From: Lineus longissimus
Taxonomy: Eukaryota > Nemertea > Pilidiophora > Heteronemertea > Lineidae
Assembly: GCF_910592395.1 (NCBI RefSeq)
Contig: NC_088312.1
Span: 186,001-250,000 of the forward strand
Length of the DNA: 64,000 bases
Direction: 5' to 3'
The notes beneath the pieces were generated by a model. That model was not told the origin of the DNA and ran no database searches. It saw nothing but the letters and a program-made list of their open reading frames with translations. The translations under genes and the position numbers were made by a program. Positions 1-12,300 of this stretch are shown in pieces (position 1 is the stretch's first letter; every line of letters starts with the position of its first letter).

Positions 1-34
1 TTATACTGTCCAACTGTACTGTCTCATCAACCAA

Positions 35-105
35 GGAGCACACATACGGTCTCGAACCCATCACCTGATTATAAGTCTGACACTCTTCTACTGAGCCAAT
101 GCACC
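35..105 (-). pseudogene. Degenerate tRNA-like sequence (SINE head or tRNA pseudogene)
   Basis: Read on the minus strand, the segment starts GGTGCAT and has an A-box-like TGGCTCAGTAGA, an anticodon-type loop CTTATAA (TAT, Ile-like) and a clear B box GGTTCGAGACC. The acceptor and T stems pair poorly, so it is probably not a functional tRNA. A second tRNA-like unit on the same strand lies 400 bp away, which suits a tRNA-derived SINE. It sits in the intron upstream of the exon at 231. Confidence 0.4.
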
Positions 106-230
106 ATGCTTTGAACCATGTCTCCACAACTTGATGCAAGCTTTGCTGGTGACCAAGGTCACAGTTACTATGGCTTGGTCTTGGAGTAAACCCCACCTTG
201 TTCTTACTCTTCTAATCATCTCCATTTCAG

Positions 231-300
231 GCAACCTATTCTCTAAACAGTTCTGGCATTCCTTTGATGAGTATTATACACGCTATCCATTTGTGAAGTT
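231..300 (+). CDS. ARHGAP20: DH-domain exon (upstream part of the GEF module)
   Basis: The acceptor is the pyrimidine-rich tract ending ATTTCAG at 230; the donor is GTAAGT at 301. Two bases complete a codon from an exon outside the window, followed by 22 codons reading NLFSKQFWHSFDEYYTRYPF and then VK, with two bases left over. The aromatic-rich FWxxFDEYYTRYPF pattern is typical of the middle helices of a Dbl-homology domain. The leftover bases join cleanly to the exon at 678. The first DH exons lie left of the window. Confidence 0.7.
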
Positions 301-3300
301 GTAAGTATCAGTGGCTACATTGTAGTAGCGTGGTTGATATTTGGAAAGAAATGAAGAAATATGTGAAGTGATGAAGTGCCATGATGTCACACCAATTGCT
401 TCAAAATAATGCTGCATGCTGCATGCTTTATGATATCAATGGCAAAGAAATTAAAAAGTAGTTTTTAAAAAAAAGTGATCTTGACTATTGAAGAAAAATT
501 GAAAAATGTGTCCAGGATCAGGATTTGAACCAGCAATCTCTAGTTTGGAAGTCCAATGCTCTACCACTGAGCTATGGAGACAAGTCACTCTAGGTGAGCT
601 TGCCAAAACAACTTAGATTACAAAGAAACATCAGCTCGACCTCGGACGTTGATACATTGTATTTCATTCTCTTGTAGATTATTGCGGAAGAAGCGAGATA
701 CCGACGAGGAGTTTGTCCAGTTTTGTAAATTACGACGCGGTGCTGCCCGACATTCACTTGATTCGCTGTTACTACTTCCTGTAAGTTCTTCTGTCTGAGA
801 TTCCCAGGTATGGCCAGGTTTATAGTGTTGGAAGCCAGCTACTTGTCCTATCACACGTAGCACCTCACCAACAAAATGAAACCGAGAGATTTCTCAATCT
901 TCGCATATAGTTTCTGACAGTTCAAAATTCTGACTTGTGACAGAATGAGTTTGATAGGAACTTTTCCCTAAGATTTGGTTACACCTGGGTTGTAGTCCTG
1001 ATTGTTGAATCAAGGCTTTTATTTGTGGCCCAACTCATCGCTTATTTTACAAAATCATGGTTTATTGATGTCATGGTTAATGAGTGCTTTCATGTAGGTG
1101 TAGGTGGTCAAACCCAGATGGCACCACTATCTCCAATATAGAAATACAGATAGATCATTTTGTGAAAGCAGTGAAGAGTTGGCCAGCTTTAGAGTAATAT
1201 CCCTTCTAGCCTGTGATATTGATCGAGAAGGGCCGACTCTCAAGTGCGGAACAGATTGTCCAGTATTGGCATTTGGTCAAAGCTTTCACAATGCCATGAA
1301 ATAGATTCGACTTATATATATCTTTTTGATTGCTGAAAATACTTTGGTGATCTAAAAACACCATTTTGGACAATACTTTTGCGCAAGGTGCCCTTTTCAA
1401 GTTATTTTATTACTTTCACATTGTATTTTGTGATTTCCGCTTGACAGATTTATGAAAATGATTATCTTTCCATATGAGATATCGCCTCAGTTTGCTTTAG
1501 CTATGATGAAACGGTGCAAAGTGTGTCGCATCAAATGTGTTCAGCTTTTCCTCAAGGTTTGTGCCAACGAATAAGTCTGTTCTTCAAGGACAACCTCATG
1601 ATCTCACATTCCCAATCTCATGCCCTCGCATTCCCAATCTCATGCCCTTGCATTCCCAATCTCATGCCCTCGCATTCCCAATCTCATGCCCTCGCATTCC
1701 CAATCTCATGCCCTCGCATTCCCAACGGAATGTCATGTTCATTTATGCTGTAAGCCATGCAATATATTTCAGTCCAGAAAGGAATACAACCTATCGAATA
1801 TGTATATATAAAGAGTAGATTGACCCTGAGACCTTCACCCGACCCTTTTGACCGCTCCACTGACCCTTCAAGTTGCTCAATGAAAGGTTGCTTACATCTC
1901 ATTCAATCCATATGACACCATCATGATTAATCTCATATTGTATATGACTATCATCTGTCTTCTTGATCAGTGACTTCTGGACATGTCAGTACCACTGTCC
2001 ACATTCGTGTCAGGATGAAAACAATAAAACTGATGTGCCCTTTTTGTGAAAGTTTCCACTTGGGTGCAGTCGTACTACTGTTTGACAACCATTCCAAACT
2101 TTCCCTCATTCATCAGCCAAACACAGGGTAATGAACAGCTCAGTGGCTGTGTTAAAGGTTTCCATACAATCTCAATCCCCTCATTGTCCTGAAGAGAGTC
2201 CAGTTTGGGGTCTGATATCTGGACTCCCGTTACATATTTTCTTGTGCTGTGAGCACTTTGGGCCGTCAACATGTTTGTCTTGGCTTGTTAGCTGCCAGAG
2301 GAGCAAACAACCCCATTCAACATTGAGGGTTTTTCATTGAAATATTGGTATAGGCCCGCATGACTTGATTCATGTTGACAGTGATTCAGGACTTCCACTC
2401 CTGCTGTCATTCCTTGAGCACATTCCTTCAGGTTGTTGCACTGTTTGGAACCAAACTATGTTTGTGGAGTTCCCTTCAAGTTTCAGTCTTTCTGGCCTGA
2501 AGTAGGGAATGCTGAGGACAAATGAGGTGTAAAGAAGCATTTCGTGACTTCCCTGTTTATTGCAATGACACAGTGATAAGTGGAATGAATGTCATACATC
2601 GATATCATTAGAAGAAACCTGCTGTGTTTGTGGGGTTGATCTCTGACATCAATGACATGAGGTCTCTTAACTTCTGTCCTGGAGACAGAACATGTTCTGA
2701 TCATGGTGAATGCCCAAAATCAGCTTTTGTCTGTGTCAAGTGTCCTACTATTCTATTCCTTGATAGATTATGGCAGTATCCATACAGGTGTCATTATCTG
2801 GCACTCAGCGGGCTCCAACCATCAATGAACACATCACACTCCAATGATCTATTGCACTGTTTTTCTCTTTCTTGTGTACTGAGTAACCTGAATGAGGTGT
2901 TTTATTGATTTGACAAAGTGTCTCCTAGTTTTCACATTGAAAGAGGATTGTGAGACAAGAGATATGAATTATTGAAATAGTGAGTTATAGATCTCTTAGA
3001 CCTTGAAAACCTGATGTTATCATTGCATTCCAAACCAGACCAAGAGGTAAGCATCACCCATCCCCTTCATAGAAACTATGAATGTCACCCTTGAATGTCA
3101 ATAGAATGCCGCTTTTGATTCATAGAAGTTTTCATATATTGAACTTTGACTGAGACAGATAATAGATTCATGACTCTGTCTTTGACATTCCAACCTAACC
3201 AAAGTCAACATACCTATTAACACGATCTCACTAAAAGAAAGTTCGATAACATGGTTGTTTATTAAGATATGTTCAAGACTTATAGTGGAATCTTAACCAT

Positions 3301-6300
3301 GATCTTGCCATCAAAGATGACCTCCACAGGATGAACCGACATCAATAAGTTGGAATGGTCATCGCCAGATAAGATAGATGGTGATTTATTGAGGTGAATG
3401 AAAGCTTGATCATCACAGACAACAAATCACCCCGACACTAACAGTGTCTGGTCAGGTCTGGGTCGGAGTCGGAATGAATGTTGTTGAAGACAACACTGAT
3501 CTTTGAAAGATGAAATATCTTAAATATGCAGACAGGTTCATCCTTGTTGGCTTGTAGACCAGCACCTAATGACGAAATCAGTCTGGCTTTCAACTGGGGT
3601 GTTTTATTATGACCTTGGCATAAGCAAACAGTCTCATGTCTGGCAGGGTCTGGTCACCCTTTTCTGGTGGCTGTCTCATACTTTCCATCGTGATATGTCT
3701 TGAACTTGACAATGGCCACTTGCCTCAAAGCGAGGCCTAGTTCATGCAGCACTCAGATGCAGTTGAGAATTTGGATGGAAATGGGACAGAACTAGATGAT
3801 CAGCACCGTGATGAAAAACGTGATGAATGAATGCATACAAGATTAACAAAACTTGATGTTAGTTGCAGTGCAGGCATTTTTCGCTACTCTAGAAGTCAGT
3901 TCTCGCATGTCTATCAAATATGCTAATGACCTCTTCAGTCAAGTACTTTTCATCATATGACCAAAAAACTGCACACTGCACCAGAACCAGGTCTAGTTGT
4001 ATTGACGTCAATGGTGCCCTACAAGCGTTTGTCCAGAATAAGGCAATGACACTTGTATCAGGTTTTCATGACTTACTGTGAAGTACCTCGCTATTCAACC
4101 TGTTGGAGAATGTTGAATAATGTTTTCGTTGTCCTCCCATTAAACTGCTGAATGGAAGTTTCTATGCCACGCTAGTTTGTATGTGTATTTAACCCATATT
4201 CATGGCTAACCAGAAGGAACTCAGACATTTCACTGGCCTATAGGCCTATTCTTTGAAAAGAGAGCCTTACAAAATGTTTCCTTAGCATGTTCATTGAAAA
4301 TATTTCGATATATCATTCATTCCTTGACGTCAATCGTGCTGATGATCGCCTTCATCTGTCCAATATCCTAAGCATATTCTTCAAATTGTCAAATTTGCCC
4401 TAATTGTCCGTTTTTGCAGTGCTGGTGGGGTCCCTTCCTTCAACTTGCGTTCATAATTAGGCCAATCATAAGCATGACTACATTGCACTTCACTTCAACA
4501 TATGCAATGTTGTATTTTACTCGGGCGTCAACTAAAGTTCACTGTTGCAGAAATTTATTAAAATTTATTTCACTTCCCGAGAACAGCAGGTGATAATGAC
4601 AAAAAAACTCTGTTTTCTATATCTCCCTGGATTGAAGCCAGTAATTGTTTGTCCTTCTTCAATGCCAGTTACATGTGGGTGTAACAATCCAATATGGATG
4701 GAGGTCAGTGATTAGCTCCATGTACATTATCATACGCTTGACCAATCACTAGTGGGTTAATACAGAGGGCTCTCATGTGATGTCATCACCTGGCATGCTG
4801 GAGGGACAGACAAAAGAAAGCAAGCCCAAATGACCATGACATCCTTTGATTCAGTTAAGTGAGGCGTGACAAACCATTGTTCTCCAACAGGGCTACAGTA
4901 TGATCTGCTGAATGAAGACAAAGTTGGTTCCCATGTCTATACTACACCTATCGGTGCTATCATCATGGCACATAGCATTTCTTACCACTTTTATGCCGAT
5001 GACAGTCAGTTATACCTGGTTTTCACACTGCCTGAGCTCGGCCCCACATGTGACTTGATGTCAACCGGTGTTTTCTACCTCAACAAATGGTTGGTAAGAA
5101 ACTTTCTCAAGTGTAATGGTGAAAAGACAGATCTATTGTTCATTGGTCCCAAGAAGCACATCGACGTGCTTAGGCTGCAATCAGTCCGCATCATTGACGC
5201 TGATGTGTATGCTTCTCTTTCAGCGAGAAACCTTGGTGTAGTTTTTTGACAGTGATTTCACTTTCAAACAGCACATCAGTGCTTGTGTTAGGGCCTCATA
5301 CTTTCATATCCGCAATATTGGAAAGATCCGCAGATATCTATCGGTCATCACCACCAGGCTCTATATTCAAGCCCTCATCACTTCTAGACTTGACTTCTGC
5401 AATTCCCTTCTTCTTGGCTTCCCTAAATCTACTGTCCGTCCACTGCAGTTAGTGCAAAACAACGCGGCTCGTCTTATTACCAAGTCTCGAAAGAGGTCAC
5501 ATATTACCCCAGTCCTCAAGTCTCTACATTGGCTCCCTGTTGAACAGCGTATCGCTTACAAGGTCCTCCTCCTTACTTTCAAATGTCTCCATGGTCTGGC
5601 CCCATCCTATCTCTCCGAGCTTATATCAATCTACACACCTAACCGTCCCCTTCGCTCCTCAGCTGAAACTCTCCTTCAACCTCCCAGAGCAAAGGTGCAA
5701 TCAATAGGAACTAGAGCTTTTTCTATTGGTGCACCAAAAATGTGGAATAAACTTCCAGCAACTATCAGAAACATCCAAGACATTGTTCCTTTCAAACGTT
5801 CCTTGAAACATTTCCTCTTTTCTGAAGCCTTCATTAGCAGTGATGCAGCGCTTTGAGCGATCCTAATGGATCGGATACTGCGCTATACAAGACTAGTTAT
5901 ATATATATATATGTTTTGAAAGGGCAAACTTCCAACCCAATGCCTCCTAATCTCAGTCTCCAAGATTATTGGAACCAAATAATGATATGAACTCAGGTTT
6001 TGTTTGCAGAGCTTGAAGATTTGATCAGGATCTAAATCTCTTAAGGTCAATTATATTTAACAGCTTTGTCAAGTGGATTAAGTGGATTATTCTATCTACT
6101 TTTATTAGAGCCCACAAGTGCTGGGTATGTTTTTATAATCCAGTTATGGGACGATTTCTGGCTGATTTGTCTTGCTGTGATGTCGTGTCATTTCTGCCCT
6201 ATCTGAGGTGTGGAGCATACTGCTGTGGCTTGGATGATAATAACACCAAGTCCCTGACCTCAATCTGTGGATCATTCTGCAGCTTCTCTAAGCCCGTTCA

Positions 6301-9300
6301 CCTCACTGGTGGCAAGCGAGTTCTGTTAGTGCTGCAGTCTTGCATGAAGCCTCCTTGCCAATTCGTAGAACCAGCAGTCGAACCTTACCATTAAAGTCAC
6401 TCTCAAGATTGAATGGGCTTCTCTGATCAATATAGAGAATCTTCTAAGAAACTGTGACCTCAACACACTAAAATTTGTGTCGTTTATTTTTTAAAAACTT
6501 GAAAATATGCGGATGAAGGCGTCCCCAATGTGACCTATACTGTATCCGCAAGGCCTCGGATAAGAAAAAAGTGGATAAAAGGAGCAATAATCATAGGTCT
6601 GAATTGTAAACATCGTTAAAAAGGCATGATCACCGAGGCCATTAAGTTCTTCTGATGTTCTATACCAACAAATATCTTCAATTCACTTGCGTGACGATCT
6701 CTTTGTCCAACCAGGATCTGCCTTTGTCAGCCGTGGAGGAAACAAACAAAGCTTTTTTACGATTGGGTGAAATGTGATACCAATCCTAAAAACGTTCCTT
6801 TTGAGGTTTGTTGGTTGATCCATCTGACAGCAGGAATGTGGGCCTTTTGACAGCATCAGGAGTAGTGGCAATAGATTTATCAATCATGTTGTTGTTGGAT
6901 CTCTGTTAAATGAATGGTTAACAACAGCTCTGGTGTTTTTGGTAATCTTTGGATTACCTCTTGCTCAGTATGCCTTACATGTACATGATACATGATTGTA
7001 CTAACTCTGAATAGGGTTAACGCCCATGTGATACAGCATTCATTATTTATTCAGAAGTTGACTACTGTTTGCCACATCCACCTGTTGATGTCAACACATA
7101 CAAGCCATTACTCTTGATATCATACATCTATCTGGTAATGCTAGGCCCTATTCATATTGATGGCCATACCCAGCAAGCACGGGCCTTTGAAGACAAGGCA
7201 ATAAATAAAGCGTGCCATCCACACAAAGATATTATAATATGAAATGGTGGTTTTTATATGGATGTGTGCTGGGGTTAGGGAAGTACATATTGATATACAT
7301 TGAGGAGTTGACATTTGGACATGAGTCAAATGATGTTATTGAGAGTGTCCCATCCTAGGGGACAACCATTCAATAACACCATAGCCCAATCAATGATGTG
7401 TTGACAGTCATCTGAGTGAGACCTTGATATTGGTCTGAACAGCAGAGCGATTCCAACGAGTTCATTACTCTTTGGTTTTACAGTTAATTAGATGTGTTTA
7501 CCTGACGAATATTGTAATTGTCTGTGGGAAAAGAGTCCATGGCCTGTTGGTCAATGACCTGAACTGTGCATGAGGTATTCCAAGTGAGTTCTGTGGCCGC
7601 TCGCAATATGCATATATGCTTGGAGTAACTTCATGGTATATAAACCAAGTCATAAAACGTAGGGAATATCTTCTACATTGGTTTTGACACTTCTGCAGGA
7701 ATGCTTTCAATACTACGGATATCCCTCTGATCATTTAACAGGATTATTACTGGTTTCATTGTAAAGGATTAATGTGTGTGATGCCAAGTAATCATCTCAG
7801 GATCCATTGGAATACTGATGGAATCTATGTCACACTTGCTGCATGGATCTAATTGCAATCCCGATTGGGTTTCACACACTGACTGATTGAATCAGCGCTA
7901 ACGGAGGTGATAGCTGATTGGTTTGAAAAGCCTTGATGCGATAGATGGTGATCTTGTACAGCAATACTGACCCAGGAAAGCTTGGCTAAAGTTTTGGATA
8001 AGCAACAGGTTGTTAAGAGAGACATTTAGTCGGAACAAGCTTCCAATTATGGAGCCCCCTGGTGTTGCATGATCATCACTGACGTTAAAGTTAACCTTCT
8101 TGAGAACAAGTGCCATTATCTTTGACCAATTTTAGCTTATTAGCATAGAAAGCTCGGGTGCCAGAGCTGAACGATCTTCCTGGCCAAACCTTACTTTCCA
8201 CCCTTGACTTTAAGCAGAAATTAGCCTGTGTTACATAACCATGCTCCTATCTATAATCGCTGGGTGACAGTTTTCATTTTTGGACACAGGACCCCATGGA
8301 AGTAAGATATTTATGGAAGGTAATCACAGTGGCGGGGAGATCTGTCATTGCAGTGGAATTTTTGACACCATAAAGGACATTGTGTGCTGGGTGTTGGGTT
8401 TCAAGCCAGCGTACTTGGACTGTCATGATCGCTTTCGGAACACAACTCACAAGGGAGCAGCTTGAATGGAGATAAGGTAGTGCACTAGACTGAAATGTGG
8501 GATTAACTTACTGTTTCTCACAAAAACACTTTTATCAAGTTCTTAGAAAGTATTCTTTGGATTATTGAGTGTATTTTTTAAAACGATTGTTGGACAGTGA
8601 CTTTACAAAGGAATTTAAAATTCAAAGACTTTAAAAAACTTCATTGTTTGGCCGATTTTACTTGTGAAAGCATTTGATGTCGGCAGTTGTGTGAACTTTA
8701 CTGTATGACGAAGTTCGAGTAGGACTTTATTGAAACAAGAATTCACCGACAGATTACGTGAAGTGGGTAATGTGCTCATTGAGGAGATGATAAACAAATG
8801 TAGTAAAAAAATCACTGAAGTTCAAATAACTCGAGAGGGGTGAGACTTCCTAAACTGTTTTAGATACAAAAGACTCCACTGGGAGGAATTAAAATAATCC
8901 AAGAAAATTCACCAAGAAATAAGGATTAGTGTTGTATTGTCATGAACCTAATAAGTCCATTTTGAAGTTATTCAAATTGTCTGGAGAGATTACAAGTCAC
9001 CAGGAATAAGCGTTCCTGTCAAGTAGACTACTGTAGAATAGGCACCTACTTAGAGAATACATGCAGGGTAACGTTCAAGTCTTTTCACTTGACCCTCTCC
9101 GTGTGGGTGAAATTGTGAGGAGAGTTTCGTGGTCGTGGAGTGGAAATTCCTGATGAATGATGTCAAGACTCTTGCCAAACTGGAATAGCTGATTCAACAG
9201 AGACTCTTGCCAAACTGGAATAGCTGATTCAACGGAGACATTGACCTCTACACTTTGGGGATATATGGACACCTTCGCCAAAGGATATTGCTGGTCAATC

Positions 9301-12300
9301 ACACAAACAAGCGTGATGGTATATTTACTGGACAAACTTACCAACAATACTACGGATATTGACCAGTTTAGTTAGTAAACAAACTGGAACTTAGTGCCTT
9401 ATCTGAGGATATATTTGGCCTGTGGATCTTCGAGGAATTGACGTGTGTACGCTCACTGATAAAGTGACCGGGATATCAGGATATGAAAACCAATACTCCT
9501 ACGTAACTAATCTTGAACCAATCAGCTATTACATATTGTACACACGTTAGCCATGCGATGTTAGTAGGACCTACCAGTACATGAACAGTCAAGAAACAAA
9601 AGAATAATTCCTGTCATCGCAATTTCCATTCATGCAGCAAATGTGACTCTTGTACACAGGATTACATGTTTTGGACCATTGAGCTACTGTTTATGAAACA
9701 ATAGTTACATGGTATAACTATTGAGGATTACTCCACGAGGTTTAATCATTTCTCTATTTCATTTTAGTGAAGCGATTTTGATACGTTGTTTAAAAATTGA
9801 CACAGATCCGACTTGGTGTTGGCATTGAGGAGCTTACTATGACCAAGTGTTGCTCTGTCGACTGATTCACCAGGATAAGCCATCAGTATGGATTGAGACT
9901 TGGGATGGGAACAGGGAGTTCAGTGGTACAGCCAGCGGTGGATGAAGGAGTAAGAAGCACACAGGTTACGGTCGACACAGAGAACAATCACTTTCGAAAG
10001 GGAGCACAGGGAAATGGTGTAAACCATTCGCTGCGAGTGCAAGCATTATTATCATCGGTTCATGAGGACAGAAACCCTAACGCCGTCCCACACAGGGTGA
10101 GAAGTTTTCAGGTTCGAAGAAGCGAGCCCATCACTGGTTCTACCCGGCGGCTTAAATATCGTGCGCCCCAGCCGCCAGTGTCGGTCGCACCCTTTAGTTT
10201 TTCTGACGTTGTAAAGAATGTTGCAGTAGCTTCTGTTGGTGAGTTAAAGGTTTGTGGTAGTCCTCTTGGAAAGCGACATGACTTGATAGGTGGTGCTACT
10301 TTACAGGAGAACGCAGCCTCAGGAAGAGGTTCAGCAGCTGCCATGACGGACAATCGTATGGAAGAAACTCGACTGGAGAGGAATGGTGTGGGCCCACATG
10401 TCTCCTCCAGTCCAAGGCCTATACCCTCTCCAAGACTTTCTAAATCAGAGAGCATGACTCGCCTGACTCCACACGGGAGCCCCGCGAATGATCGAGTGGT
10501 GAAGCGCAGGAACACGGATATATCTTCTCGATTAATGAGGTCACAACCCTTGCCGAAAATGAAGCCGGGCTTGTCTCCTCCGGTGACTAATGGAGATGGA
10601 CATGTAAAACAGTTATCAGATAGTTGGATAGACCAAGCAGCTTCTGTGAAGCCCTATGTGCATCCAAGGCAGCACTCAGATCCCCCATCAACTCAGGAAA
10701 GCTCACACAGAAAGCATGCGGACAAGGAACATTCCATTCAAACTGTTGATACTCAGAGGGAATCGGCACGCACAATTCAGAACAAGCCACAACTCAGTAC
10801 AAATACTCAAAGGAACTCAAGGCTTGAACCTGACCAGATTGAGTGGCAGCCTCATGTTGTCTCTGATTCTGATTCTCAGGTTCAAAAACAAACAATACCA
10901 ATTCAAAAACCACGAGCAATTCGGCCGAGCTCATTCAACGTGAGGTTGAAGGTTGATCATGGTGCGGCAAGTAAAGGCAGCAAGGATAGATCAGGGATTA
11001 CGGGTCGACATACTTCAGACAGCAGTCCAGGAAGCAACGGGCAAGCCCATGAAGTGATCAGTCAATCAAGGAATCTCAGGAGGAACAAGGCATTGTTGAA
11101 GAGCAATTCTGAGGAGCACAGTGAAGGCTATCACTCTGCCATCTCTAGTCAGGTCGGGGACGGCCCAGATGATCATGATGATGATGATGATATCATCATA
11201 GTGTCGGAGAAATCACCGAGCAATAAGACAAAGATGATTCATGTTCCTCCTGTGCCTTCTGCACTGTCACCAACAAGCCCAGTCCAACCCAGGCATCCAT
11301 CTCATCTCCGAGCAGTGTATGCGAGAAGTAGTACTCATTCCTCGAATGATTCTATAGATTCTGTGGAGGGGTCTCCATTTGGTGTGTCCTATGGATCAAC
11401 TGGCACTCAACTAGCTGATGATGAGAGTAGTGACATCTTGGGCGATTCTGTGAGTAGTGTGGACTCTTTTGCTCTGAAGAAAGACGAGGTGGTCGTGCTG
11501 AGAAATAAACAGAGACCGAAAAAGGATGAAGGTGGTGGAAAAGGGTTTCATAAAAAGTTGGGGAAGTCCATCAGTGATAGCCAGAGGCTGGGTGCAAGTT
11601 GTGAAGCACTGGATGACAACTTCCTACGGGCATCACTGCCGGAGGATCTCTGGAATCGTCACCTACAGAAATCTAAATCTACACTTGACGTACCAGATAA
11701 AAGTCATAGTCCTGTGTTGGACAATTCACAAAGTAGTTCTCCTAGATCTACCTCAAGTTCACCAAGAAGAGAGAAACGATCAAGACACTATGGGTTAGAC
11801 CCAAAGAACTTCACCCCAAAGTTTAACCGAATGCAGGGTAATTCGCCGATCTTTAAGAGAAAAACTGCTCCAATTATAGAAAGAAGCGAACACCCAGAGA
11901 AGGATGCCAGGAGGACAACGCCTGTCAGTTTGTTTGCCAGCACTCCAACGAGCCCTGACCCACCTGATTATGAGACCACCCTTCATAATCTCGTTGAAGG
12001 TACCACCAAAGTTGACAGGGAGCGAGAACGCCGCCTCAAACATAGGTCACTGCAGCCGGACATTTTCCCTAGTCATGCTTGGTTGTCTGGGCCGGAAGTC
12101 CGTGTTAAACGACCATCTATTAGTACAGCGTTTGACTTGAGCCCTGATGGTAATATCGCTAGCTTAAATCTGGAGGGTCTAAACCAGACATACCCAGTTA
12201 GTGAACGTGGCAAGAAGGTATCTCGCTTACATGATGACTGGACCACACTCATATCACCTCGGTATTCACGCAAATCAAAAGGATTAAACCTTTCACTGAA

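Larger units (their letters stand above)
781..9767 (+). other. Large intron, first part
   Basis: No convincing coding exon is visible apart from LINE debris at 4890-5910. A short ATG frame at 3014-3046 (11 codons, MLSLHSKPDQE) ends in phase 0 at a GTAAGC donor and could be a further tiny first exon, but it is too short to trust. A 22-bp minisatellite (1600-1724) and a 35-bp duplication (9166-9235) are listed separately. The stretches 1725-4889 and 5911-9165 show nothing I can name. Confidence 0.5.

Noticed and set aside
9893-9904. Start of the long exon at 9893
   Set aside because: The codon there is TTG; the first in-frame ATG with good context is 9905, and it gives the MGTGSS start.
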